NCBI RefSeq assembly: GCF_963169125.1
Contig: NC_084802.1
Span: 114,642,903-114,706,902, forward strand
Length of the DNA: 64,000 bases
Source: Humulus lupulus
Lineage: Eukaryota > Streptophyta > Magnoliopsida > Rosales > Cannabaceae
Direction of reading: 5' to 3'
Shown: positions 52,760 through 64,000 of the stretch, one piece after another
Numbering within the stretch: position 1 is the first letter of the stretch
Layout: every line of letters starts with the position of its first letter
Program-made: the position numbers and the translations under genes
Notes under the pieces: generated by a model
Told to the model about the DNA's origin: nothing
The model's database searches: none
What the model saw: the letters and a program-made list of their open reading frames with translations, nothing else

Positions 52760-55700
52760 GGTTATCTAAGTAACCTCTTTGATTCCTCTCTATCATACTA
52801 AGACAACGTGCAACACTTGTCCTTTTATCATCGGACGTGGGCGCCTTACTGGTAGTGTTCGGGGGTATGCACTGAGTAACCTGGTAGGGCCCCTCCCAGT
52901 TCTCCCCCAGCACTCCTGCTCCTGGGTCTCGTGTGTTAGGGAGTACCTTCCTCAGCACCAAGTCGCCAACTCTAAAAGTTCTCTCTCACACCCTCGAATT
53001 GTAGTGCCTTACAGCGCGCTGTTGGTATACTGCAACCCTTATTTGTGCTTTTTCTCTCTTCTCTTCAAGCATGTCCAAGCTTTCGGCCAGAGCTATGCGG
53101 TTGGCCTCGTCTCCATACGCCTGTACCCTGTGGGACTCAACCCGCATCTCAACCGGGAGTATGGCCTCGCATCTGTAGGCCAAGGAGAATGGGGACTCCC
53201 CAGTAGTCGTGCGTGGGGTGGTTTTGTAAGCCCACAGCACATTTGGTAGCTCATCTACCCAAGCTCCCTTCATCTTTTCTAGCTTTGTCTTCAAGTTCTT
53301 CTTAAGGACCCTGTTTATGGCCTCCACCTGGTCATTGGCCTGTGGGTGCACGACCGCGGAGAAACTCCTCCTTATGCCCCTTTCCCTACAATATTCCTCG
53401 AAAGCTCCTCCCTCGAACTAGGTACCATTGTCAGAAATAATTTTGTAGGGTACTCCATATCTACAAACAATGAATTTGTTGACGAAAGAGGTGATGTGTT
53501 TGGCGGTTATCTTCACGAGGGGTTCTGCTTCTACCCACTTAGTGAAGTAGTCTACTGCCACCACTGCGTATTTCGCTCCACCCCTGCCTGTAGGAAGAGT
53601 GCCGATCAAATCTATCCCCCAGATAACGAAGGGCCAGGGGCTGGTCATGCTGGTCAGTTCACTTGGGGGTTTCCGAGGGTAGTTGGCGTGCCTCTGGCAT
53701 TTGTCGCATTTCGTGGCAAAGTCATGCACATCTCTCTCCATGGAGGGCCAGTAGTATCCTTGTCTCATGGCCTTCCTAGCTGTGGAGGGTCCGCTCTCGT
53801 GGATGCCACACTCTCCCTCGTGTATCTCATGCAACACTTTCAACGCCTCCTCCTCTTCTACACACCGCATGAGTGGCATTGAGAATCCTCTTTTGTAAAG
53901 GATCCCATCTACCAGGGTGAATCTAGCGGCCCTGTACACCAACCTCCGGGACTCGTTTTTGTCTGCAGGCAAGGTTCCTTCTTCCAGGTACCTTTTGATC
54001 GGCTCAGTCCACGACTCCCTTGGGACACTAATCATATGCACGTCCGTGCCTTCGATGCTGGGTTTGGGTAAGTACTCCACGGGTATCAACTCCAAGATAT
54101 CACCATCCTTGGTAGACGCCATCTTTGCGAGTGCATCAGCATGGGTATTCTTTTCTCTGGGGATTTGCTCTATGTTATATGCCACCAACTGTCCCAGGTA
54201 GCCCTTCACCCTCTCCAAGTAGGCTGCCATCTTGGGTCCCCTCGCCTGGTATTCCCCCTTTACTTGGTACACTACCAATTGAGAGTCACTGAAGATACGA
54301 AGGTGCGTCACTCTCAGCTCCTGGGCTAAACGAAGGCCAGCCAGGAGCGCCTCGTACTCTGCCTCGTTATTGGAGGCCTCAAACCCGAACCGGATCGCGC
54401 AATACATTCTGTGTCCCTCGGGCCCGGTCATCATGATGCCCACTCCGGATCCTCCTTCATTAGACGCCCCATCAACATGCAAACTCCATTCCTCTAAACC
54501 CCCTCGCTCTTCCTCTATAACAGGCTGCTCCCTTTCTTCATTCCTTCCTCCATTCGGCTGATGGGTGAGCTCTACTATAAAGTCCACCAGCACCTGTCCA
54601 TTGATGGAAGCTCTTGGGGTATACACAATGTCAAATTGACTCAACTCGATCGACCATTTCATCAGCCTCCCTGAGGTCTCAGGTTTATGTAACACCTGCC
54701 TCAAAGGACTATCCATCAGGACTTCAATTATGTGTGCATGGAAGTAAGGCCTCAACTTCCTCGAAGCCACAACTAACGCATAGGCCAATTTTTTGATCTC
54801 CGGATATCGGTTCTCCGCATCCACCAAACGCTTGCTGATATAATACACGGGTTGTTGCTGCTTCTTCTCTCCTTTAACCAAGGTTGCGCTGATGGCATGC
54901 TCAGACACTGCCAAGTACAGGTACAACTTCTTGCCCTTCTTAGGTTTTGCCAACAGGGGTGGCTTCCCCAAGTGCTCCTTCAGCTTGACAAATGCTTCCT
55001 CACATTTTTCATCCCAAGCGAACTTTTTGCTCCCTTTGAGGATGTCAAAGAAGGGGAGGCACTTATCGGTGGACCTTGAGATAAATCTATTAAGGGCCAC
55101 CACCTTTCCCGTTAGGCACTGCACTTCCTTCTTGTTCTTTGGCGGGCTCATCTCTATTAGTGCCTTTATCTTATCAGGATTGGCCTCGATGCCTCTGGAA
55201 TTGACCATGAAGCCCAAGAATTTTTCTGAGGATACACCGAAGGTGCACTTGACGGGATTCAACTTCATCTGGTATTTCCTAAGTGTGTCGAACATCTCAC
55301 CAAGGTCCTTGTTGAGCTCTGCTGCTTCCTTGGTATTCACTAACATATCATCCACATACACCTCCATATTCCTCCCTATCTGGTTAGCGAACATTTTATT
55401 CACCAACCTCTGATAAGTGGCACCCGCGTTCTTCAGCCCGAAGGGCATCACCTTGTAACAGTAGAGCCCTTTGTCTATAATGAATGACGTGTGCTCTTCA
55501 TCTGCTGGGTTCATTGGGATCTAGTTGTATCCTGAGTAGGCGTCCATGAAACTCAGTAATTCATGTCCTGCCGTTGCATCTACTAGCTGATCTATCCTTG
55601 GAAGTGGGAAGCTGTCCTTAGGACAAGCTTTATTCAGGTTCGTGAAATCAACGCAGGTTCTCCATTTCCCATTTGGCTTCGGCACGAGTACTGGGTTCGA

Positions 55701-56825
55701 CACCCACACAGGGTAGAAAGACTCACGGATGAACCCGTTGGCCTTCAGCTTGTCAACCTCCTCTTTTAATGCTGTGTATCTTTCTGAGTCTAGTGCCCGC
55801 CTCTTCTACCTGACGGGCCTCGCCTCTGGGGAGATATTCAGATGGTGGCACATCACGCCGGGGTCTATACCCACCATATCCTCATGACTCCATGCGAATA
55901 CGTCTAGATTATCCTTAAAACTTTTTATCAACTCATTCTTCACGTCACTTTGTAGGCTTCTCCCTATCTTCAATTTTCTTAACGGTTCTTTAGTCACCAT
56001 AACTTCCTCTACTTCCTCCACTGGTTCTGCTCTTGACTCATCCACGACCCGAGGGTCCAGCTCCTGCGGACCCCCCGCGGGCATATGTAGCGCCTCATGT
56101 ATCACCATGGCCATTGGTTCCCGCGGTTTCACAGGCGCACGGAGTGAGGTGTTGTAGCACTCCCTTGCCTCTCTCTGTTCTCCCTTCATACAAGCGACCC
56201 CTCCTGGAATCGAGAACTTGACAACCAAGTGATATATTGAAGTTATGGCTTTCAATTCTCTTAGGGATGGTCTCCCCAATACCGCATTGAAAGCTGATGC
56301 ACAATCTACTACGACAAAGTTAGCCATGACTGTAGTCTGCCGGGGTTGCTCCCCCATGGTGAGTGTCAATTCGATCATTCCTAGGGGTTGTACTGAATCC
56401 CCCGTGAATCCGTATAGGGATGATTGGCAGGGCTTCAGATGACGAATGCCCAATCCCATCTTTTCCAAAGCAGGGCGATATAGGATGTCCACCGAGCTCC
56501 CGTTGTCCACTAGGACTCGATGGATGCGCATATTTTCCAACTGAACTGTCAACACTAGCGGGTCATTGTGGGGGAAGTGTACCCCCCGCGCATCCTCCTC
56601 AGTGAATGTTATCAAGTCATTTTCCCGCTTGAAACTTTTCGGGGGTCGCTGCTCCAAACTCATGACGCAGGGGGGCGGACTTCGCCGAGCCTCTCTTCCG
56701 AGAGTCCCCTCCAAATCCTGGACCTCCGAAAATGGTTTGGACCTCCCCATGTATTTCTGGTGCTCGCCCTTGTGCCTGGGGTGCCGCAAGCTCGTCCTCT
56801 GGCTTTGGCCTTTCTCTCCTGACAT
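52760..56825 (-). pseudogene. pol: E: protease, RT, RNase H, aRNH and integrase
   Basis: One minus-strand frame carries all parts. Protease: LVDNGSSVDILY (about 56507), with intact catalytic residues. RT: SNPVLVPKPNGKWRTCVDF, PLPRIDQLVDATAGHEL, FGLKNAGATYQRL and YVDDM (about 55350). RNase H: LYLAVSEHAISATLVKGE. aRNH: LHVDGASNEGGSGVG, NNEAEYEALLAGL, IFSDSQLVVYQV, HADALAKMA. Integrase: CDKCQRHANYP, WGIDLIGTLPTG, ISDNGT and, after a TAG, NDQVEAINRVL. Stops: TAG 55806, TAG 55521, TAG 53418, TGA 52986. The last part before 52760 departs from the usual ending. Confidence 0.93.
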
Positions 56826-58608
56826 AACAGCCTAGATGGCCCCTGCGGATGAGCTCCTCAATTTCCTCCTTCAGGTGGATGCACTCCGTTGTGGTGTGCC
56901 CGATATCCTTGTGGTACTGGCAGTATCTACTGGGATCCCTTTTGGACCGGTCCTTTCTCATTGGTGGGGGCTTTTTGAAGGGAACTCGATCTTCGTTGGT
57001 GAGGTAAATATGCTCCCTGGTATCCGTGAGGTTCGTATAGTAAGTATAAGCCACTTGCCTATGATCATTTCCTCATTTGTTTTTCCTCTGCTGGTCATCT
57101 CTTGACCCATCGTACGCCCTTTTCTTCTTTGTTACGTTCGACTCGTCGTTAGTTGGGGGCTTCGCATGGGGCTCCTCCTTTCCTGCCTTTAAGTTGGCGT
57201 GGCCATCTTCCACACGGATGTATTTCTGCGCTCTCTCGTAGAAGTCATCTAAATCGGTGACCTCCCTCTTCAACATGTTGTCCCACAACTTGCTTCTTGG
57301 GAGCACTCCGGCTATAATGGCCATTTTTAACTCTCGGCGAGTTAGGCTCCCCACTTTCGCGGCCTCCATATTGAACTGGTGAATGTAGCTCTTCAGGCTC
57401 TCATTCTCCCCTTGCTTCACGTTGGCCAGGCTGGTGCCCGACATTGTGTAGTCCCGCACGGCATGGTGCTGTTGGAGGAATTTGTCAGAGAACTGCTGCC
57501 AGGACCTGATTGACCCCGGCCTTAACCTTTTGAACCATTTGTAGGCAGGTCCCTTCAAAGTGACAGCGAAGCAGTGGCATCTGGCACCGCTTCCAATCCC
57601 TCTTAGTTTCATCAGATCGTTAAACGCATCCAGGTGATACTTTGGATCCGTATTCCCTTCGTAGGGGGTCATATTTGGTTCCTTAAAGTTGGTAGGGAGC
57701 TGGATGGCCTGAATCTCCCTCACAAAGGGCGACTCATGGTCAAACTCTTCCTCAAAGACCTGGCCGCCTGATGCAGTGACGATCTTGCTTCGTAGGCTCC
57801 TCATCTCCATGTCCAGGTCCTGCCTCCTCTTGCTTAGAGTGTCCCTCAAAGTGGATGGGCTAAGATCCACCTTTCCCTTGCCCTCTCGAGGCGCCACCGG
57901 GGGCGTGGTCCCTTTGCCCGCCCTCTTTTTATTGAGCTCCTCCCGTAAATCTGAGGGTGCTGTTTTAGAGGTGACCTCGTCCTCATTGCGAGGGGTAGCG
58001 TTGGTCCTCGGCGCTGGTTTCTGGTCCTGCTTAGGCGGTTCAGGGTGCTTGCGTTGCTTCGCTCGGGGGGTGTTACTGGTTGAGTGTCAGGTTCTCCCAT
58101 CATCTACCGGTACAGTGGTCTCCACCCCATCCTGGCCCTTCTCCTTCCTCTTAGGCATGGTCACTCTCGATTTACCCTGCAACAGGCCATTCAGGACCTC
58201 TTGCATGTTCTCCAAGGTGGTCTCCAACCTTTGGTTCTTACGGTGGAGCTCACGTATTTCCTCTTCATAGAATCGAGATTTCGAACTCGAGCTCACGGAA
58301 TGGACCCGGGGATGCTTATCATGCCTACGGGTAGAGGGGCCCGGGTCCTGCCGGCCGGAGTTCGGTACCTGCGGTGGTTTTGGGGGAGGGAACTCATTAG
58401 CATTTCCTGGTGGTGCTCTTGGAGGACTTTCTCCAGGTGGATCGGCCGGTGACGAGGCCACTCTATCACCTCCGTGATCCTCAGGGTCCTTCGGGGGCTC
58501 CACGTTTCTTGGTGGAGGAGCGTCCTTCATGGAGGCCTTCAACTGGACTCCGTTCAGGTGAACCTCTACCTCCCGTGGCTCCCTGAGTCGCTTAGAACGT
58601 CTTGGCAT
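56617..58608 (-). pseudogene. gag: E: gag
   Basis: The likely start is ATG at 58608 (MPRRSKRLREPREVEV). A proline-rich region follows. TGA at 58087 interrupts it, then SPFVREIQAIQLPTNFKEP, LKGPAYKWFKRLRPGSIRSW and GENESLKSYIHQF give the capsid part. Another TGA is at 57073. The zinc-knuckle-like motif is CQYHKDIGHTTTEC (about 56890-56930), again C-x2-H-x4-H-x4-C. The frame ends at 56617, while the protease frame opens at 56825 one base off. The shift falls near a run of six C on the minus strand at about 56682, most simply a one-base insertion. Confidence 0.9.
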
Positions 58609-58655
58609 TTCTTCTTGCCGGAAATAATGGTGGAACAGTAGCTTGAAACTAACGT

Positions 58656-58672
58656 TCCCACAGATGGCGCCA
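58656..58672 (-). other. E: primer binding site
   Basis: On the minus strand TGGCGCCATCTGTGGGA follows the LTR end by three bases. It begins TGGCGCC like many Athila and Tat primer sites and differs from the site of C and F. Confidence 0.85.
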
Positions 58673-58675
58673 AAC

Positions 58676-59760
58676 TGTTGACGGTGAGAACTCGTCAACT
58701 AAGTTGAGTTGGAAAAAATTATCAAGTAAGGATCGTCAATAGAAAAGCTGTAGCAATCTAAGTAATAACTCAAGAACAATGACAGAATAACAATGGAGAA
58801 ATCAATCTTTCATTCACTCTCAAGCCTTTGCTACAGTAAATCTTCCAACCCCCCTTCAGGTGGGGTTAGAGTTCATTTTATAGTAGGCTCTAATGGCCCT
58901 GGGTACATGGTGGTCCAGGAGACCAAGTGGTACATAAGTACTCTATAAGGAGAGTGGTTCCAGAGGTGGTGGTCGTGCATCTAGTACAGGGGTAGGCGTC
59001 AGGAAGGTGTCTCCACTACTCGTCCGTACTCATGTCAGAAGAGTGGTGGCAGGCGTAGTGGTGTCGACTCTGACCCTTGGCCGTAGACGTACGGGCCATT
59101 ACTCCTATCCTTGCATTCCCACTCCTCCATTGGTACGGGTGTCCGTATTTGGATGTACAAAGTCTTGAGGGCCGTACCCAGCATGGGAACGTATAAGTAC
59201 GTTCCATTCAACTCATACCCGGGCCCCTAAGCGTTGGGGTCCATCTGGTGGTGTGGCTCCTATGCGGCTTGCGAGCCCCCTTCATGAGGCCTCCCTCGCA
59301 TGGGCACCTAATGGTGTGGCTCCCAAGGGTATACCCTCCGCACGGCATGGAGCGCTAAGGACGCGAGGCCAAATGCATGCCCTGACACGAGGCCATACGA
59401 GGCCGTGCCTGCTTCGGACGCGAGGCGAGGCCACGCGGGGCCGTGCTTGCTTCAGACGCGAGGCTACGCGAGGCCGTGGCTGTGCGCGTGAGACGAGGGG
59501 CCTCACTGATGCTGGGCGCGTGCAAGACGAGGGGGCCTCGCTGGTGCTGGGCGCGCGCGACGAGGGGCCTCGCCTGGTGCTGGCGTGCACGAGACGAGGG
59601 GGCCTCGCTGATGCTGGGCGCGTGTGAGGCCATCTGGGTTGCCGTGCGAGTGGCAACAGTGGCTCGGGGTCATTCCAACCCAGCCATAGTTTTGGGGCGT
59701 TTATGGGGCCTAAGCATACATGTTGAGTCTTTTAAGGGCGGGGAATATTGAGCGTCCACA
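58676..59760 (-). repeat. E: 5' LTR (right, 1,085 bp)
   Basis: Its plus-strand ends are TGTTGACGGTGAG and GAGCGTCCACA. It differs from the left LTR by scattered, mostly C/T and G/A, changes and by one additional copy of the GC-rich unit (four copies at about 59487-59625), which accounts for the 34-base length difference. Confidence 0.93.
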
Positions 59761-60600
59761 GTGAGCCTTTGAAGGAATACATCCAAAGATTTATGAGAGC
59801 AGCTGCTCAAGAAAAATTTGTTGGGGATAAAGGGAAGATGATGGAAATAATAGCCGGAGTGAAGAGGTGATCTCCTGTTTGGAGTAGTCTATGAAAGAAT
59901 GGCATCCGAACTACCCAAGAATTCCTAGATTGGGTAGACAAGTACATTAAGATGGAAGACGCCATAGCCAATGAAGGAAAGGCAAAAGAAGTAGCAAGAG
60001 ATAAGAAAGGAAATAAGACCAAAGCAGGTAGTACCTCGAACAAGCCTAACAATGGTGGAAAAAATGATGACAAGAATGGAGGAAAGGGAGCGAGCAATGA
60101 CTCTGCTAACAATGACATCAAACGCTCTAAATCGACCAAGTATGAGCCAAGATTCACCAATTACACAGCATTGGTCGAGAGTTGAGTAAAAGTGTATCAG
60201 GCTAGTCATACAACTATGCCATACATGCGACTAGCTCTTATCCGAAAGGATATGTCAAAAAGAGATACAAAAAAGTTTTTTCACTTCCACATTGATTATG
60301 GCCATGATACAAATGAGTGTAACCAGTTGAATGATGAGATTGAGTTCTTAATACGATAAGGACACCCGAGCCGATACGTTAGAGAGAAAATTGATCCCCA
60401 ACAAATGAGTATTGGGGGCAATGAACAGATGCAGGGATGTCAACATTCACCACTATTACAACTAGCCCCACCATCAGGCACCTTGCTCACGATTTGCAGA
60501 GGACCACACTAGGCCAATGACTGTGAGAAAGCATGAGAAATATATGTTAGGACGCTATGTCACGAGCACAAAACTAAAATTCTAACAGTTGACGAGCGTA
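59761..60600 (+). pseudogene. gag: F: C-terminal gag
   Basis: The gag frame resumes with PLKEYIQRFMRAAAQEKF, then GKMMEIIAG, two stops, and FLDWVDKYIKMEDA, typical of Tat Gag. A lysine, asparagine and glycine-rich linker follows. A zinc-knuckle remnant reads FHFHIDYGHDTNEC (about 60277-60320), where the first Cys has been lost. A stop follows at about 60357. Confidence 0.82.
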
Positions 60601-60639
60601 CTTCCAAAAAAACTCGGGAAGAAGGAGACATAATAATCT

Positions 60640-61205
60640 TTTATGAGAAAGACTCACAACATGTCAGGTTCCCGCATTCAGATTCACTGGTCGTAGACGT
60701 CCCAGTAGCCAACATGATGGTAAAACAAGTACTGATCGATACTGGGAGCTCAGTTAATATTATGTATAAATCATCCTTGGAAATATTGAAATTGTCAGTT
60801 CAAGACCTGGAACCATGCAACCAGAAAATTTATGGTTTCACAGGAGAGGGGCTTACACCATTAGGGCTGATCAGACTCCCTGTCACTGCAGCAACAACAC
60901 TTGTGAACATGACAATACTTGCAACATTCATTGTAGTTGATTGTCCCTCTACTTACAATGTAGTGATTGGAAGATCCATACTGGTAGAGCTCCAAGTGGT
61001 CATATCCATATGGCATCTCACCATGAAGTTCCCGACTGATTCTAGAGTAGGAAGTGTGTTTGGAAACCAAAGGGAAGCTCGGGAGTGTTATAACTCCTTA
61101 ATTACCAAAACGAAAAAGGTGGTGAGAGGACCAATTTTATTTTTGCGAGCAACCCTGATGGAGAAAAGGAAAAATCGCAAGGATTCAACGATAACAATGA
61201 GCTAG
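60640..61205 (+). pseudogene. F: protease
   Basis: The active-site motif is LIDTGSSVNIMY (60732-60767), the complete DTGS form. IYGFTGEGLTPLGLIRLPVT and FIVVDCPSTYNVVIGRSIL follow, then SVFGNQREARECYN. It is the best conserved protease in the window. The frame ends at a stop at about 61203. Confidence 0.88.
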
Positions 61206-61399
61206 ATTCCCAATCATGTGATCAAGTCACTAAATAGGGTGTTGCCCAAACAAGGAAGAGGAGATAGATCCTTATTTTGGAGATTCTATTGAAGAAGTTT
61301 GACCAATAGAGGATCTCGAGAAGATCTAGATAGAGAAAGGAAACCTGACTAGGATTGTCAAGGTCAGTAAACATTTAGAAAAGAACAAATGAGAAAAAC

Positions 61400-62252
61400 T
61401 GGTTAAGTTTCAGAGGAAAAACAGGGACATGGTTGGAGTTAGCCCAACTTTAATGAGCCATGTTCTGAATATAGATAAGAACTTCCCACTAGTACAACAA
61501 AAAGAAGGCTGCTTGATAAGGATAGGTCTAGAGCTTTAAAAGAACAAGTTGAAAGGTTGAAGGATAATTGATTTATTCAGGTAGCATTTTATCCATCGTG
61601 CGTCTCCAATCCAGTACTTGTCCCCAACTCAAATGGTAAATGGAGGACATGTGTGTATTATACAGACCTTAATAAAGCCTTCCCAAAGGATTGCTTTCCT
61701 CTTCCTAGGAACGACCAGCTGGTCAATGCATCATCAGGCCATAAAACACTATCCTTCATGGATGCGTATTCTGGGTACAACCAGATTAGTATGCATCCCC
61801 CAAATGAGGAACACACCAACTTTCAGACGAACATTGGACTATACTGCTATGAAGTGATGCCATTTGGCTTAAAAAATGTTGGTGATACTTATCAGCGGTT
61901 GGTAAACCATATGTTTAAAGGCAAAAATCGGAAACAACATGGAGTTATACATCGATGATATGCTTGTAAAGCCAAAGAAAGATGGGGGCATGTCAAAGAT
62001 CTTGAGGAGTGCTTCAACATCCTTGAGAAATATTAGATGAAGCTAAATCTTCTTAAGTGTTCCTTTGGAGTTGGTTCTAGTAAATTTCTTGGATTTATAG
62101 TTAATGCACGAGGAATAGAGGAAAACCCTGAAAAGTTCCAAGCTCTGATCGAGATAAAGTCACCAACCAGAACCAAGGACTTTCAAAGAATTGTTGCTCT
62201 CAGCAAGTTTATATCAAAATCAACAGACAAATGTGTTGAGGATATGAATATA
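61400..62252 (+). pseudogene. F: reverse transcriptase, truncated
   Basis: After a worn linker, RT reads KWRTCVYYTDLNKAFPKDCF, SFMDAYSGYNQISMHP and MPFGLKNVGDTYQRLVNHMF. A shift at about 61925 moves to the frame with LYIDDMLVKPK (catalytic DD). KLNLLKCSFGVGSSKFLGFI and FISKSTDKC follow. At about 62253 similarity stops, and RNase H and integrase are not found in the window. Confidence 0.88.
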
Positions 62253-63810
62253 CACAAACTTTGAATTTACAATTCAAATGAATAAGCCCAAGATAATCTA
62301 CCCTTCAATGGAGGAATAATACAAATAAGATCAAGTAGTAGAATGGACGTTTGAGTTGTAGAACCTTAGTTATATAAAATCATAAGTGTACGATTTCATG
62401 TGATTCAGTGGATGTAATAGAGGTTTTACAGAAATTGAGATTTGGTGTCAAAAAATCCCTATTCCTAGCCTCCTCTTTGAGATTGCATTAAAGCTACTAC
62501 AATGGAATGAGATAGGGATTTACCAGCCTTAAATCTTCAAGCAAGTCAAGTTTTTCTTTATGAAGATCTTGGAGAAAACTAGCAATCTTGAGAGCTAGAG
62601 AGAGAGGGTTTTTAGAGAGAGAGAGAGAGAGAGGCGAGTGACCAATTCACCAAAATCACAAATTACCCCTTTAAATAGTGTAGGAACCCTCGTTAGACTC
62701 AAACAATGATATCATAACATTTTAATTTGAATTTTAAAGCTAAAACCTGTCACTGTACGATCTTGTACGAACCGCCCAAGCGACGTGTCGCTTGCACCCA
62801 GGTGATGTGTCGCCACTATGCAGGCGATGTATTGCTTGTATGGTGATTTCAGTACCCGACGACACGTCGCCTACCAGAGGCGATGCAATGCAGGTCCCTC
62901 CGACTTGGCACCCTAAAATTTCTCAAAACATCCCCAAATGCCACTAAAATTTTTGGGCACTCTTATACACTCCAAAGCAACATTTTAGACCCAAAAATAT
63001 GATTTATAGATGCCTATACCAAAAATCAACTCACACATGTTGACTTTAGTGAAACCATTATGGTTTTTGCTCCTCTTCATGCCTAATCAATTTTACTATG
63101 TATTTAACCAATTACGACAATCCCCTACTTGGTTAAAAACATCATATTCCTCTACCTTGAATGACATTAGTGGATAAAATAAAGTACCTTTTGGGTTTGA
63201 ACTTTATCTTAGTGAAAATACTACAAAGCTTCTATCGAAATGCTAAGGTATTCTTAAAAGATTGAACTCAACATTCCTAGTGATAAAAACAAGTAATGTC
63301 TCACATATCTCTACCTAATTACTCATGTATTTCCCACTTTGCGCACTCAACACTTTTCATGGCCTTGTGCTTATCAGTTCATGAACAATCCAGAGAGAAA
63401 AATCCTACTCTCTTGGGAGGTGGAACCACCTCTAGGTTCACATAGGTGAAATTCATACATCATCTTTGTTTCATTTAGAGATGCTTGTTGCTTTTCTACT
63501 TAATTTCATTAAATGCCTATGGGTTAACCCTCATGTTCGGTAGCAACAAACATTAACTTATTCTAGATAGGACTTTTAAGTCGCTCATTTTGTAAACTAT
63601 TCCCTTATCAACAACTTGTTCTTACCCATTGAACTTTACACTTGATGTATACAAGCTTTGAGTTGGGTTGCCATCATTGGGGAATCTATTGGTCAAGGAG
63701 TTTTAGTCACATCCATCTATTTGTTGAAGTCACCGAATCTCTAAGTTCTCACATGATTTGACATAAGAAATGGATATGGCACTCTTATCAATCAATTCTC
63801 TCACGTAGTT
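62253..63810 (-). mobile_element. Unidentified LTR-like block, probably minus strand
   Basis: The block begins where the F RT stops and ends where the T0-type LTR begins. It is AT-rich and noncoding, with a GC-rich island (62765-62890) built from variants of GCGACGTGTCGC. On the minus strand a CT-rich run (GA repeat at about 62596-62636 on the plus strand) stands near a TATA-like box, suggesting an LTR promoter. Plus-strand TGTTGAGGATATG at about 62249 could be the reverse complement of an LTR end. The other end is probably outside the window. No family is recognised. Confidence 0.4.
62596..62636 (+). repeat. GA microsatellite
   Basis: Two runs of GAGAGA are separated by GGGTTTTTA. They lie within the unidentified LTR-like block. 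Confidence 0.85.
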
Positions 63811-64000
63811 GTAACGCCCTACTTCCTTAGAGCCGTTACTTAGTGAGTTTTAAGACAAATCAGTGTGCAAAGATCCCGCTAACCGAGGTTTTGAAACGAA
63901 AGTGTGACTAATTAAAAGTTAAGGCTGTAATATTAGAAAAATGCGTTGTTTCAATAAAACTCATAATATTAAACATTGGGATCCCAAAATAAGGTTTGAA
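63811..64000 (-). mobile_element. LTR of the T0 type, opposite orientation, 3' terminal part
   Basis: The plus strand begins TGTAACGCCCTACTTCCTTA. Its reverse complement matches 1656-1850 almost base for base, apart from scattered substitutions and short gaps. The rest of the LTR lies beyond the window. Confidence 0.9.

Larger units (their letters stand above)
47491..59760 (-). mobile_element. E: full-length Tat-clade retrotransposon on the minus strand (12.3 kb)
   Basis: LTRs at 47491-48541 and 58676-59760 flank all Tat parts in reverse order, with a primer site next to the right LTR and a polypurine tract next to the left. GTGAG is present on both sides (47486-47490 and 59761-59765). The target is the gag frame of F. 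A plus-strand gene, antisense to gag-pol, lies between pol and the 3' LTR. Several stops interrupt gag-pol. Its LTRs are unrelated to those of C, G and H. Confidence 0.94.

Noticed and set aside
57776..58452. Plus-strand frames over the E gag (57776-58270, 58084-58452) and over E pol (52779-53882, 54892-55413)
   Set aside because: They are mirror frames of the minus-strand gag-pol. The minus strand has the recognised protein motifs.

Overview
The window looks like plant nuclear DNA, probably eudicot, from a repeat-dense (heterochromatic) region. I find no host gene that I can support. Almost every base belongs to LTR retrotransposons and their remnants, inserted into one another. Letters used here: T0, A, B and D are Ty3/gypsy elements with chromovirus (Tekay/Del-like) gag or LTRs. 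C, G, H, E and F are Ty3/gypsy elements of the Tat clade; C, H and E show the second, archaeal-type RNase H that marks that clade. I is a solo LTR of Copia type, and CAS is a Cassandra-type TRIM. The species cannot be named from this sequence alone.

Layout, left to right: T0 LTR (1-1850) lies inside the LTR of A (1851-2385). The A leader and gag (2386-3821) are cut by the B LTR (3822-6169). The B leader and gag (6170-6882) are cut by a long Copia-like LTR (6883-8727). A minus-strand D LTR fragment (8728-8797 and 21544-21884) is split by C, a nearly intact element (8798-21543). G follows (21885-29044, 5'-truncated), then AT-rich DNA (29045-29735). H (29736-41948) carries the TRIM CAS (38340-39162). 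AT-rich DNA with two MITE-like palindromes comes next (41954-about 43160). F (about 43160-62252) is split by solo LTR I (44269-46445) and by E, a full-length minus-strand element (47491-59760). An unidentified LTR-like block (62253-63810) and an LTR of the T0 type in the opposite orientation (63811-64000) close the window.

The most interesting biology is in the Tat elements. Between pol and the 3' LTR, C, G, H and E each carry a long gene on the strand opposite to gag-pol. In C it can be read as five exons with canonical splice sites: a TATA box and a 5' UTR exon, an N-terminal domain resembling the 'putative gypsy type transposon' family, an acidic/basic disordered middle, a coiled coil, and a short C-terminal motif around W..NP..DF.F. 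E keeps the first coding intron at the same place and in the same phase. All four have a TATA box on the antisense strand near the 3' LTR. All four also have a purine tract (TTGGGGGGCA type) just after the pol stop in addition to the usual one at the 3' LTR, so the antisense gene and its tandem repeats sit between two polypurine-tract-like sites.

Most reading frames are broken. In C the whole gag-pol lies in one frame of about 2,110 codons with only five stops, at least four of which fit C-to-T change at CAG or CGA codons. Target-site duplications support the nesting order for E (GTGAG), H (TTCTT), solo LTR I (AGCCA), C (AAGCC/GAGCC) and CAS (GTCAT/GTCAC).
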